Assembly (NCBI RefSeq): GCF_019024325.1
Contig: NZ_JAFNJS010000004.1
Span: forward strand, 1 to 64,000
DNA length: 64,000 nucleotides
Source: Falsiroseomonas tokyonensis
GTDB taxonomy: Bacteria; Pseudomonadota; Alphaproteobacteria; Acetobacterales; Acetobacteraceae
Direction: 5' to 3'
Position 1 is the stretch's first letter, and each line of letters begins with the position of its first letter. The translations under genes were made by a program, and so were the position numbers. Positions 9,289 to 18,171 of the stretch are shown in pieces. The notes under the pieces are model-generated. The model searched no databases. It was not told the DNA's origin and was given only the letters and a program-made list of their open reading frames with translations.

Positions 9289-10077
9289 ATGCCACAGGAC
9301 ACGGCGCGTGTCGTGCTCATCACCGGCGCGGGGCGCGGCATCGGGCTGGCCACGGCGCAACGCTTCCTGGCGGAAGGCTGGCGCGTGGCGCTGCTGGATA
9401 TCGACGCGGCGCTGCTCGACTCCGCAATGGGAACGCTCGCGCAGTCGGAGACCACGCTGGCGCTGCAATGCGACGTGGCCGATGCCTTGGCCATCACCGG
9501 TGCGGTACGCGCGGCGCATGCGCATTTCGGCCGGCTGGATGCGCTGGTGAACAATGCCGGCACCGCGGTGTTCAAGCCGATGCTGGAAACGACGCCGGAG
9601 GAATGGGCACGCGTGCTCGCGGTGAACCTCACCGGGCCCTTCCTCGCCGTGCATGCGGCGGCGCCGCTGATGGCGGAGGGCGGCGGCGGGGCGGTGGTGA
9701 ACATCACCTCCATCTCCGGCCTGCGCGCCTCCACGCTGCGCGTCGCCTATGGCACCAGCAAGGCGGGCCTGGCGCATCTGACCAAGCAGCAGGCGGTGGA
9801 GCTTGCGGCACTCGGCATCCGCGTGAATGCGGTGGCGCCGGGGCCGGTGGACACGGCGATGGCCAAGGCGGTGCATACGCCCGAAATTCGCCGCGACTAC
9901 CACGACACCATCCCGCTGAACCGCTACGGGCTGGAGAGCGAGCTGGCCGAGGCGATCTTCTTCCTGTGCAGCGACCGCGCCAGCTATATCACCGGCCAGG
10001 TCATCGCCGTGGATGGCGGGTTCGAGGCCACCGGCATCGGCCTGCCGACGCTGCGCACCGCGCGGCTCAATATCTAG
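9289..10077 (+). CDS. SDR family oxidoreductase
   Basis: The 262-aa protein is a classical short-chain dehydrogenase/reductase: TGAGRGIG cofactor motif, NNAG, catalytic YGTSK and a final VDGGFEATG. The aspartate after beta-2 (LLDID) points to NAD(H) rather than NADP(H). The ATG at 9289 (MPQDTARVV) places the glycine motif at the normal distance from the start; an in-frame ATG at 9259 would add ten residues. It diverges from the amidase and converges with the YCII gene, whose stop it overlaps by 4 bp. The substrate is unknown. Confidence 0.88.
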   Translation: MPQDTARVVLITGAGRGIGLATAQRFLAEGWRVALLDIDAALLDSAMGTLAQSETTLALQCDVADALAITGAVRAAHAHFGRLDALVNNAGTAVFKPMLETTPEEWARVLAVNLTGPFLAVHAAAPLMAEGGGGAVVNITSISGLRASTLRVAYGTSKAGLAHLTKQQAVELAALGIRVNAVAPGPVDTAMAKAVHTPEIRRDYHDTIPLNRYGLESELAEAIFFLCSDRASYITGQVIAVDGGFEATGIGLPTLRTARLNI

Positions 10078-10415
10078 TCGGTGACGAAGGGCATGATCTC
10101 CACCGCATCGCCCGGGAAGATCGCGAAATGCGGGTGGTTTTCGAAGAGGTACGCGGCGGCGTCGATGTCCTCGGCCTCGACGACCACGTAGCCGCAGATC
10201 TCGTTCACAGCCTCCGCGACGCCGTCCTTGGTCACCCGCCGCGTCTTTCCCACCATGCCGCCGCGGTCGAGGATGGCGGCCGCGTGCCGCGCCTCCCACG
10301 CCACCCAGGCCGGCACGCCCGCAGCATCCACCGCCGCCTGTTCCGCCTCGGGCATCTGGCGGAAGCGCGCGACGTTCTCGGGCCGCATCGTATAGACGGC
10401 GAGGAAACGGGGCAT
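10074..10415 (-). CDS. YCII-like domain protein
   Basis: This 113-aa protein resembles YCII-related proteins, ferredoxin-like-fold proteins of uncertain role. Typical features are MPRFLAVYTM at the start, the central WEARHAAAILDRGG with its conserved histidine and the late FENHPHFAIFPGDAVEIMPF. It is the last of four genes on this strand and starts 8 nt after the serine hydrolase. Its stop overlaps that of the convergent SDR. Related proteins sit next to enzymes in small-molecule pathways, but no reaction can be assigned. Confidence 0.75.
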   Translation of the reverse strand: MPRFLAVYTMRPENVARFRQMPEAEQAAVDAAGVPAWVAWEARHAAAILDRGGMVGKTRRVTKDGVAEAVNEICGYVVVEAEDIDAAAYLFENHPHFAIFPGDAVEIMPFVTD

Positions 10416-10423
10416 GCGCCGCC

Positions 10424-11644
10424 TCAGTCCAGCACGGCCTGGTAGCTCAGCACGCGCAATTCGCGCCGCAGCGGCCAGGTGGAGGAGGGCATGAGCTGGG
10501 TCAGCAGAATCACCGCCATCTCCTCCGCTGGATCCACCCAGAAGGCGGTGCTGGCGGCGCCGCCCCAGGCGCATTCGCCGGGCGTGCCGAGGATTTGTGC
10601 CCGCGCCGGGTCCAGCGTGACGGAAAAGCCGAGGCCGAAGCCGATGCCCTCCGCCGTGCTCTCGGACCAGCGCGGCTGGCCCATCGCCGCCATATCGCCG
10701 CGCAGATGGTTCGACATCATCAGCTCGACCGTCTTGCGGCCGAGATAGCGCGTGCCGTCAAGCTCGCCCTTGTTCAGCAGCATGCGGCAGAACTGGAGAT
10801 AATCCGCCGCCGTCGAGACCAGCCCGCCGCCGCCCGAATGCACCTTTCGAGGTGAGAGGTAGCGGCTGGTCGCGGGGTCATCGATCAGCTTCAGGCTGCG
10901 GTCGCTGCCCAGCGCGTAGTTTGCCGCGAGCCGCGCGCCCTGCCCCTCCCGCACATGGAAATCGGTGTCCACCATGCCGAGCGGATCGATCAGCCTTTCC
11001 TTGAGGAAGGCCGCGAATGGCTGGCCGGAAATGACCTCCACCAGGTATCCGAGCACGTCGGTGGAAACCGAGTAGTTCCATTCGGTGCCGGGCTCCGCGA
11101 TCAGCGGCAGTTTTGCCAAGGCCTCCGTCACCTCGCCCAGCGAGGTCTCGGCGCTGCCATAGTCGATGCCGCCATCGCGATACATGGCATCGACCGCGGT
11201 CGCCTGCATGAAGCCATAGGTGAGGCCCGAGGTATGCGTCAGCAGATCCCGGAAGGTGATGCCGCGCATGGCCGGCACGGTATCCACCTTGCCGCGCGCA
11301 CCGCCGGTGCAGACGCGCTGGTTCGCGAAATAGGGCAGAAAGCGGCTGATCGGATCGTCGAGCTGGAAGCGGCCTTCCTCGTACAGCATCATGATCGCCG
11401 CGCTGGTCAGCGGCTTGGTCATGGAATAGATGCGGTGGATCGTCTCCGGCGTCATCGTCGTGCTGCGGGCGAGATCCGCCAGCCCGCTGCTGCCGCAATG
11501 CGCCACCTGGCCGCGGCGAAACACCAGCGTGGTGGCGCCGGCGACCTTGCCATCCGCGACCAGCGAATCGCGCCAGGCATCGATGCGCGCAAGCCGCGCG
11601 GTGGAAAGCCCCACCTGCTCCGGCGTTCCGATGCTGATGCCCAT
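10424..11644 (-). CDS. Serine hydrolase, class C beta-lactamase/esterase family
   Basis: The 406-aa protein has the SMTK (SxxK) nucleophile motif after IHRIY, the WNYSVSTDVLG motif supplying the second catalytic Tyr, and WGGAASTAFWVDP near the C-terminus in place of the KTG box. This is the beta-lactamase-related esterase/D-aminopeptidase family (EstB, LovD-like), most of which are esterases. No signal peptide is seen from the ATG at 11644, suggesting a cytoplasmic esterase. It lies 23 nt after hyuB and 8 nt before the YCII gene, so it probably belongs to the same operon and may act on an ester or lactam linked to the HyuAB substrate. Confidence 0.87.
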   Translation of the reverse strand: MGISIGTPEQVGLSTARLARIDAWRDSLVADGKVAGATTLVFRRGQVAHCGSSGLADLARSTTMTPETIHRIYSMTKPLTSAAIMMLYEEGRFQLDDPISRFLPYFANQRVCTGGARGKVDTVPAMRGITFRDLLTHTSGLTYGFMQATAVDAMYRDGGIDYGSAETSLGEVTEALAKLPLIAEPGTEWNYSVSTDVLGYLVEVISGQPFAAFLKERLIDPLGMVDTDFHVREGQGARLAANYALGSDRSLKLIDDPATSRYLSPRKVHSGGGGLVSTAADYLQFCRMLLNKGELDGTRYLGRKTVELMMSNHLRGDMAAMGQPRWSESTAEGIGFGLGFSVTLDPARAQILGTPGECAWGGAASTAFWVDPAEEMAVILLTQLMPSSTWPLRRELRVLSYQAVLD

Positions 11645-11667
11645 GGCGCTGCCTCCTGCTGTCGGCG

Positions 11668-13293
11668 TCACAGATAGCCCATCCGTGCGTCGCGTGACGA
11701 GGCCTCGGGCGCGCGCGCCGCCGCGGGGCCAAAACCGCCGCCGCCGCTGGTCTCCAGCCGCACCACATCGCCCTGGCGCAGCGGCAGGTTGTCCGTCTTC
11801 GGCAGGATCGGCGATTCCACGCCGTCGCGCCGCAGCACCAGCGCGCCCTTCGCCGCCTCGCCGCCGCCGGCCAGGCCATAGGGCGCGTGGTCGAAGCGGT
11901 CCATATTCGCGGTGAAGAAGCAGGCGGTGCTGTCGATCCGCCATTCCCGCACCAGGCCGAGTCCGCCGCGGAAGCGCCCCTCGCCGCCGCTGCCCTCGCG
12001 CAGGCCGTAGCGCAGCACGGTCAGCGGCAGCTGCGCCTCGATCATCTCGATCGGGATATTGGCATTGTTGTGCATGCCGGAGGCATAGGCGTTCACGCCA
12101 TCCTTCGCCGGATGCGCGCCCGATCCGCCGATCTCGATCTCCACCAGCACTTCGCGCGCGCCGCTGTCCTGCACGGTCTGGAAGGTGGTGACGTAGCTGT
12201 TGCCGTAATAGGCGGCTGGGATGAGCTCCGGCACCGCCTGGTGCAGCGCACCGTTCATCGCGTTCAGCAGACGGTGCGTGACGGCGATGCGATGCGCGAC
12301 GGGCGCGGGGTGGCGCGCATTCACCACAAGCCCCTCCGGCGCCACCACCGTGATCGGCCGGTAGCAGCCCGCGCTCATATGCAGCGAGGAATCGGCGCAG
12401 CACATCAGCGCGAACATCACGGCCGCATTGGTGCTGGCCAGCGTCGCATTGGTCGGCCCCGCCACCTGCGCGGCACAGCCCGAGAGATCGACCAGCGCCG
12501 TCTCACCGGTGATGGTCAGCTTCACATGCAGGCGGATGCGCTGGCCGAGCGCGATGCCGTCATCGTCGAGAAAATCCTCGAACTCATAGGTGCCATCGGG
12601 CATGCGGCCGATGGCGGCGCGCATGCCGGCCTCGCTCATGTCGAGGATGCGCGCACCGGCCTCCACCACCGCCGCCGCGCCGAAGCGCGTGGCCAGCCGC
12701 GACAGCGCCGCGGCGCCCACCTCGAGGCTCGCCAGCTGCGACGACAGATCGCCCAGCAGCAGATCGGGCTTGCGGACATTCTGCCGGATCATCGCCCAGA
12801 TGCCCTCGTTGCGCCGCCCGCCCTCGATGATCTTCACGGGCGGAATGCGCAGGCCTTCCTGGAAGATTTCCGTGGCCTTGGCGGCGTAGCTGCCGGCCAC
12901 CAGCCCGCCGACATCGATGTGGTGGCAGAGCGTGCCGACGAAGGCGATGCGCGCGCCGTCGTGGAAGACGGGCCGGAAGGCCAGAATGTCCGGCAGGTGC
13001 TGGCCGCCGCAATAGGGGTCGTTGAAGATGACGACGTCGCCCTCGTGCCAATCCTCCGGCGGCACATGGTCCGCCAGCAGCGTGCGCAGCGCATGCGTCA
13101 TCGAATTCAGATGGCCGGGGATGCGCGCGGATTGCGCCAGGTTGCGGCCCTCCGCGTCGAAGACGGCGGTGGAATAGTCCAGCAGCTCGCGCACGATGGT
13201 GCTGCGGCTGGTGCGCCAGATGGTGATGTCCATCTCCGCCGCCGCCGCGTTCAGCGCGTTGCGGATCACCTCGATCTCGATCGGTCCCAGCAT
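11668..13293 (-). CDS. Hydantoinase B/oxoprolinase family protein (subunit B)
   Basis: The 541-aa protein matches hydantoinase B/N-methylhydantoinase beta subunits: the ATG at 13293 gives LGPIEIEVIRNAL, followed by DITIWRTSRS, FNDPYCGGQHLPDI, HHIDVGG and the late GGRRNEGIW and SGGEGRFRGGLGLVREW. With HyuA it makes an ATP-dependent enzyme that opens a cyclic amide, imide or hydantoin ring, or carboxylates a ketone in the acetone carboxylase branch. The ATG lies inside the hyuA stop codon (TGATG), so the subunits are translationally coupled. The true substrate is not known. Confidence 0.9.
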   Translation of the reverse strand: MLGPIEIEVIRNALNAAAAEMDITIWRTSRSTIVRELLDYSTAVFDAEGRNLAQSARIPGHLNSMTHALRTLLADHVPPEDWHEGDVVIFNDPYCGGQHLPDILAFRPVFHDGARIAFVGTLCHHIDVGGLVAGSYAAKATEIFQEGLRIPPVKIIEGGRRNEGIWAMIRQNVRKPDLLLGDLSSQLASLEVGAAALSRLATRFGAAAVVEAGARILDMSEAGMRAAIGRMPDGTYEFEDFLDDDGIALGQRIRLHVKLTITGETALVDLSGCAAQVAGPTNATLASTNAAVMFALMCCADSSLHMSAGCYRPITVVAPEGLVVNARHPAPVAHRIAVTHRLLNAMNGALHQAVPELIPAAYYGNSYVTTFQTVQDSGAREVLVEIEIGGSGAHPAKDGVNAYASGMHNNANIPIEMIEAQLPLTVLRYGLREGSGGEGRFRGGLGLVREWRIDSTACFFTANMDRFDHAPYGLAGGGEAAKGALVLRRDGVESPILPKTDNLPLRQGDVVRLETSGGGGFGPAAARAPEASSRDARMGYL

Positions 13294-15329
13294 CACGCCA
13301 TCCTCCGCGCGACGATGGCGCCTTCGGGGTCGAGACTCGCCTGCCAGTGGCGGGCGATGACATGCGTCGCAAAGGCTTCCTCGATGATGGCGGGGCCGTG
13401 CAGCACATCGCCGACCCGCAAGGCCTCGCGCCGCCACACCGGCCAGTCCGTCGCCGCGCCCGCCTGCCAGATGCGGCGCGTGCCCGGCTTCGTCGCCGCA
13501 TCCGGCGATTCCGGCACCACCTCCGCCGGCTTGTCGAGGCGACCGATGGCGGTTGCGCGCAGCGTCACGATCTCCACGCGCTCGCCCTCCGCAGCATAGG
13601 AGAAGCGCGCGCGATGCGCCGCGTGGAAACGCGCCACCAGCGGTGCCAAAGCCGGCGCCTCGGGCCAGGGCACCAGCAGCTCGAAGGCCTGGCCGCGATA
13701 GCGCAGGTCGGCGGCGATCTCGACCGCGCGCTGCGCCGCCGGCACGTCATCCGCCTCCAGCCGCGCGGTCGCCTCGGCCCGCAGCGAGTCCACCGCCTCC
13801 GCCAGCGCCGCCCCCTGCGATTCATCCGCCGCATAGAGCCGCGACCGCGCGATATCCTGCGCCAGGTCGGAGAACAGGATGCCATAGGCGGAGAGCGTGC
13901 CGGGCTCCCGCGGGAAGATCACTTCGGTGATGCCGAGCTCATCCGCCACCTCCGTCGCATGCAGACCGCCCGCGCCACCGAAGGACAGCAGCGAAAAGGC
14001 GCGCGGGTCGAGACCCTTCTCGAACAGCGAAAGCCGCACGGCGGCGGCGAGCTGCGCATTGGTCACGCGCAGCACGCCCTCCGCCGCTTCTTCCGTGCCC
14101 AGCGATAGCGGCCCCCCGATGCGCGCTTCCATCGCTGCGCGCGCCGCGCCGAGATCCAGCGCCATGGCGCCGCCGAGAAAAAAATCGGGATCGAAGCGGC
14201 CGAGCACCGCATTGGCATCCGTCACCGTCGGCTCCACGCCGCCGCGCCCATAGCAGACTGGCCCCGGCCGCGCGCCGGCGCTGCGCGGTCCCGCCGTCAG
14301 CCGCCCCGCCGCATCCACCGCGGCGATGGAGCCGCCGCCGGCGCCGATGGTGCGCATCTCCACCATGGGCAGCCGCACCGGCAGCCCGCCGACCTCGCCC
14401 TGCGTCACCAGGCCGATGCGATGGTCCTGCACCACGCTCACATCGAAGCTGGTGCCGCCCATATCTACCGCGACTAGGTTCGGCCGCGCCAGCCGCTGCG
14501 AAATCCGCTCCGCCGCCAGCGCGCCGCCGGAGGGGCCGGACAGCAGCAGCCGCGCCGGCTGTTCCGCCGCGCGGCGCAGGCTGCACATGCCGCCATTGGA
14601 CTGCACCAGGAAGATGCGCGGCGCGAAGCCGCCCTCCCCCAACCGCGACTCCAGCTTGTCCAGGTAGCGCTGCACCACCGGCATCAGCAGCGCGTTCAGC
14701 ACCGTGGTGGAGAGGCGCTCGTATTCGCGAATTTCCGGGCTGATCTCGGAGGATAGGCTGATCGGCACGCCGGGCAGCGCCGCCGCCACCGCTTCGCGCA
14801 GCGCCCGTTCATGAGCGGGGTTTGCATAGGCATGCAGGAGCCCGATCGCCACCGCTTCCGGCGACACCTCGCGCAACCGGTCAAGCAGCGGCGCGAGGTC
14901 GCCGAGCGGCGTCTCCACGCTGCCATCGGCACGCAGCCGTTCCGGCACGCCGAAGCGGCGGTCGCGTTCGATCAGGCAGGGGAAGGGATCAGGCGCCAGG
15001 CCGTAGATGTCGCGGCGCACATGGCGCGTGATCTCCAGCACATCCTCGAAGCCCGCGGTCGTCAGCAGCACGCCCTGGGCCAGCTTGCGCTCCAGCACGG
15101 CGTTGGTCGCGATGGTGGTGCCATGCAGCAGCAGCCCCACCTCCGCCAGCGCAAAGCCGAAGCGCGAAGCGGCCTCCCGCACGCCGGTGAGCAATCCCTC
15201 GGAGGGATCGGCCGGGGTGGTCGGCGTCTTCCAGGCCACGACGCGGCCGTGCCGGGCATCGAGGATCTGCAGGTCGGTGAAGGTGCCGCCGATATCGACG
15301 GCGATGCGGACGGGGCGTGCCGTGCTCAT
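13293..15329 (-). CDS. Hydantoinase/oxoprolinase family protein (subunit A)
   Basis: The 678-aa protein is a hydantoinase A subunit with an actin-like ATPase fold. It shows RIAVDIGGTFTDL near the N-terminus, HGTTIATNAV, LVAVDMGGTSFDV in the second half of the ATPase core and GAGGGSIA. With subunit B it forms an ATP-dependent cyclic-amidase-type enzyme. Substrates in this superfamily include hydantoins, 5-oxoproline and acetone or acetophenone; sequence alone does not decide. It heads the operon hyuA-hyuB-serine hydrolase-YCII. The TPP enzyme gene diverges 167 bp upstream, so both promoters should lie at about 15330-15496. Confidence 0.92.
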   Translation of the reverse strand: MSTARPVRIAVDIGGTFTDLQILDARHGRVVAWKTPTTPADPSEGLLTGVREAASRFGFALAEVGLLLHGTTIATNAVLERKLAQGVLLTTAGFEDVLEITRHVRRDIYGLAPDPFPCLIERDRRFGVPERLRADGSVETPLGDLAPLLDRLREVSPEAVAIGLLHAYANPAHERALREAVAAALPGVPISLSSEISPEIREYERLSTTVLNALLMPVVQRYLDKLESRLGEGGFAPRIFLVQSNGGMCSLRRAAEQPARLLLSGPSGGALAAERISQRLARPNLVAVDMGGTSFDVSVVQDHRIGLVTQGEVGGLPVRLPMVEMRTIGAGGGSIAAVDAAGRLTAGPRSAGARPGPVCYGRGGVEPTVTDANAVLGRFDPDFFLGGAMALDLGAARAAMEARIGGPLSLGTEEAAEGVLRVTNAQLAAAVRLSLFEKGLDPRAFSLLSFGGAGGLHATEVADELGITEVIFPREPGTLSAYGILFSDLAQDIARSRLYAADESQGAALAEAVDSLRAEATARLEADDVPAAQRAVEIAADLRYRGQAFELLVPWPEAPALAPLVARFHAAHRARFSYAAEGERVEIVTLRATAIGRLDKPAEVVPESPDAATKPGTRRIWQAGAATDWPVWRREALRVGDVLHGPAIIEEAFATHVIARHWQASLDPEGAIVARRMA

Positions 15330-15496
15330 CCGCGGCGCGGACCGTAATGCGTCGTCATGAAGTCTCTCCGTCTGCGGCCGTGATGGAACACGCGAAAGCC
15401 CCTGCCCCGCAAGGCGTGGTCCTGCCAGATTCGTGCCAGCTTGCGGGCCGCTTCGGGCGCCCCCTATGCTCGGCGGAACAGGGAGGACAAGGCGGC

Positions 15497-17086
15497 ATGC
15501 CCACGGTGCGCCAAGCGGTGCTTGAGCTGTTGCGCTCGCTCGGCAGCACCACGGTCTTCGGCAATCCAGGTTCCACCGAGATGCCCTTCCTCGACCGCTT
15601 TCCGGGCGATTTCCGCTACGTGCTCGGGCTGCAGGAAGCCTGCGTGGTGGGCATGGCGGATGGCTATGCCCGCGCCAGCGGCACGCCGGCCTTCGTGAAC
15701 CTGCACTCGGCTGCGGGGGTGGGGCATGCGCTGGGCAATGTCTTCACCGCGCAGCGCAACCAGGCGCCGCTGGTCATCACCGCCGGCCAGCAGGTGCGCG
15801 CCCTGCTGCCCAACCAGCCCTTCCTGGGCGCGACCGAGGCCGCGAATTTCCCAAAACCCTATGTGAAATTCAGCATCGAGCCGGCGCGGGCGGAGGATGT
15901 GGCGGCCGCCATCGCCCAGGCTTTCCGGATCGCCCAGCGCCGCCCCTGCGGCCCGGTCTTCGTCTCGATTCCTGCTGACGACTGGGGCCGGCCCTGCGAG
16001 GCGCCCATTCCGCGCATCCTGTCGCCCGACGTGGCCCCCGACCCAGCGCTGATCGCCGAGGCCGCACAGGCGCTGGCGGTGTCGAAAAACCCGGTGCTGG
16101 TGGTGGGGCCGGAGGTGGACCAGGAGGGCATGGGCCCGGCCCTGGTGACGCTGGCGGAGGCGATCGGCGCGCCGGTGCTCACCAGCCCCTTCGCCAGCCG
16201 CATCGCCTTCCCCGAGGATCACCCCCTGTTTGCCGGTTTTCTCGCCGCCGCGCCCCAGGCGGTCTCCGACGCGCTGGCGCCCCATGACTGCGTGCTGGTG
16301 GTGGGCGCGCCGGTCTTCACCTTCCACGTGGCCGGCGAGGCCGCGATCTTCCGCAGCGGCACGCCGATCTTCCACCTGACCGCGGATGGCGACACCGCCG
16401 CCAGCGCCCCCGCCGGCACCAGCATCCTGGGGAGCCTGCGCTTCGCCATCCCGGCGCTGCAGGCCGCCTTGCCCGAAATGCATCGCGCCGCCCCGGCGCC
16501 CCGCGCGCCCACGCCACTGCCACAACCCGCCGACCCGATCCCGGCCGCGTATCTGCTGCACCGCCTGCACCTTGCGATGCCGGAGGACGCCATCCTGGTG
16601 GAGGAAGCGCCCTCCCACCGCCCGGCCATGCAGGCGCAGATGCCGCGCACGCGCTGGGGCAGCTTCTTCACCATGGCGAGCGGCGGGCTCGGCTATGGCC
16701 TGCCGGCGGCGGTGGGCGTGGCGCTGGCGAAGCCGGACCAGCGCGTGGTCTGCCTGATTGGCGACGGGTCGATGATGTATGCGCCACAGGCGCTCTGGAC
16801 CGCCGTGCAGCACGGGCTGCGCCTCACCACCGTCGTCATCAACAATGGCGGCTATGGCGCCATGCGCTCCATCGGCCAGGCGATGCAGGTGCGCGACATC
16901 CCCGGCATCGACCTGCCGGGCCTCGACTTCGTGCGGATCGCCGAGGGCATGGGCTGCCCCGCCATCCGCATCACCCACCCGGATGCGCTGGACGCCGCGC
17001 TGCGCGAGGCCTGCCGGGCGGAGGGACCCATGCTGGTGGAGGTCGTCGTCGATGCGGCGGTCCCCACCCTCTACCACAAGGCCTGA
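15497..17086 (+). CDS. mdlC: Benzoylformate decarboxylase-like thiamine diphosphate enzyme
   Basis: The 529-aa protein matches Pseudomonas putida benzoylformate decarboxylase (MdlC) in length and active site. Ser26 (NPGSTE), Glu47 (LQEACVVG) and His70 (NLHSAAG) fall at the same residue numbers as in MdlC, and the later histidine in FTFHVAGE matches MdlC His281. The ThDP motif GDGSMMY...NNGGYG is intact. The enzyme would turn a 2-oxo aryl acid into an aldehyde and CO2. The start at 15497 follows GGGAGGACAAGG. A Bug receptor gene begins 21 nt downstream, suggesting uptake and decarboxylation of one acid. No mandelate or benzaldehyde dehydrogenase gene is visible nearby. Confidence 0.87.
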   Translation: MPTVRQAVLELLRSLGSTTVFGNPGSTEMPFLDRFPGDFRYVLGLQEACVVGMADGYARASGTPAFVNLHSAAGVGHALGNVFTAQRNQAPLVITAGQQVRALLPNQPFLGATEAANFPKPYVKFSIEPARAEDVAAAIAQAFRIAQRRPCGPVFVSIPADDWGRPCEAPIPRILSPDVAPDPALIAEAAQALAVSKNPVLVVGPEVDQEGMGPALVTLAEAIGAPVLTSPFASRIAFPEDHPLFAGFLAAAPQAVSDALAPHDCVLVVGAPVFTFHVAGEAAIFRSGTPIFHLTADGDTAASAPAGTSILGSLRFAIPALQAALPEMHRAAPAPRAPTPLPQPADPIPAAYLLHRLHLAMPEDAILVEEAPSHRPAMQAQMPRTRWGSFFTMASGGLGYGLPAAVGVALAKPDQRVVCLIGDGSMMYAPQALWTAVQHGLRLTTVVINNGGYGAMRSIGQAMQVRDIPGIDLPGLDFVRIAEGMGCPAIRITHPDALDAALREACRAEGPMLVEVVVDAAVPTLYHKA

Positions 17087-17107
17087 TCGCAAAGGGGGAC
17101 AACGCCC

Positions 17108-18070
17108 ATGCCCATCACCCGCCGCGCCACGCTTGCCGCCGCCACCCTGCTCGCCACGCCGGCTCTCGGCCAAGGCTGGCCCTCCCGCCCGATCCGCATC
17201 GTGGTCCCCTTCCCGCCCGGCGGGCTGGTGGACACGCTGGCCCGCGCCCTCGCCCCGCGGCTGACGGAGCGCTTTGGCCAGCCTGTCGTCGTGGAAAACC
17301 GCGCCGGCGCCGGCGGCAATATCGGCGCGGACCTGGTGGCCAAGGCGCCGCCGGATGGCCATACGCTGCTGGCCAGCTCGCTCGGCCCGGTCGCGGTGAA
17401 CCAGTTCATCTATCGGACCATGCCCTTCGACACGCAGACCGCCTTCGCCCCCATCGTGCTGCTGATCAGCACGCCCAAGTTGCTGTGCGTGGGGCCGCAG
17501 CGGCCGTGGCAGGACGTGGCCGCGCTGGTCGCCGCGGCGAAGGCCGCCCCCGGCACGCTGACCGCTGGGTCCGCCGGCCCCGGCACCAGCCTGCATCTGG
17601 CGCTGGAGCTGTTCAAGCGCGCCACGGGGACGGAAATCCAGCACGTGCCCTATCGCGGCGCCGCGGCCGCCATCACGGATCTCGTCGGCGGGCAGATCGA
17701 CATGGTGATCGACAACCTGCCGAATATCCTGGGCCAGATCACCGGCGGCCAGGTGCGCCCGCTGGCCGCCGCCACCACCACCCGCCTGGCGCAGCTGCCG
17801 CAGGTGCCGACCATGGCGGAATCCGGCATCGACTTCGTCTTCGGCACCGCCTTCGGCCTGGTCGCCCCCGCCGGTACGCCGCAGCCCATCCTGCAACGGG
17901 TGGCGGAGACGGTGACGGAGGCGCTGCGCGACCCCGCCATCGGCGGCCGCCTGGCGCAGCAGGGCGCCATCCTCGGCGGCGGCGGCCCGGCGGACTTCGC
18001 CGCGGTGATCGAACGCGAGAAGACGCTGCTGGAGCCGGTGATCCGCGCCGCCGGCATCCGCGCCGAATAG
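17108..18070 (+). CDS. Bug-family tripartite tricarboxylate transporter substrate-binding protein
   Basis: This 320-aa protein begins with a signal peptide (ITRRATLAAATLLATPALG) that has a twin-Arg near the start but could be Sec. The mature part has WPSRPIRIVVPFPPGG, VENRAGAGGNIGADLVAKA and HVPYRGAA, all hallmarks of the Bug (TctC) receptors. These periplasmic proteins bind carboxylic acids or related compounds. It follows mdlC by 21 nt, so the ligand may be an aromatic or 2-oxo acid. No TctA/TctB permease is in the window, which is common for the many orphan Bug receptors of such bacteria. Confidence 0.92.
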   Translation: MPITRRATLAAATLLATPALGQGWPSRPIRIVVPFPPGGLVDTLARALAPRLTERFGQPVVVENRAGAGGNIGADLVAKAPPDGHTLLASSLGPVAVNQFIYRTMPFDTQTAFAPIVLLISTPKLLCVGPQRPWQDVAALVAAAKAAPGTLTAGSAGPGTSLHLALELFKRATGTEIQHVPYRGAAAAITDLVGGQIDMVIDNLPNILGQITGGQVRPLAAATTTRLAQLPQVPTMAESGIDFVFGTAFGLVAPAGTPQPILQRVAETVTEALRDPAIGGRLAQQGAILGGGGPADFAAVIEREKTLLEPVIRAAGIRAE

Positions 18071-18171
18071 TCTCGCCTGCATCAAAACTCTGACGTGCCC
18101 CGCCCCTCCCCAGCCAGGTCGGGGCATGCTGATACTCGCGCGGAAAACGCCCTGGGGGAGTACGCCCAAAC

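Noticed and set aside
18096-18126. Possible terminator after the first Bug gene (TGCCCCG with CGGGGCA)
   Set aside because: The loop is 17 nt, the stem is 7 bp and there is no T-run, so evidence is too weak for a terminator.
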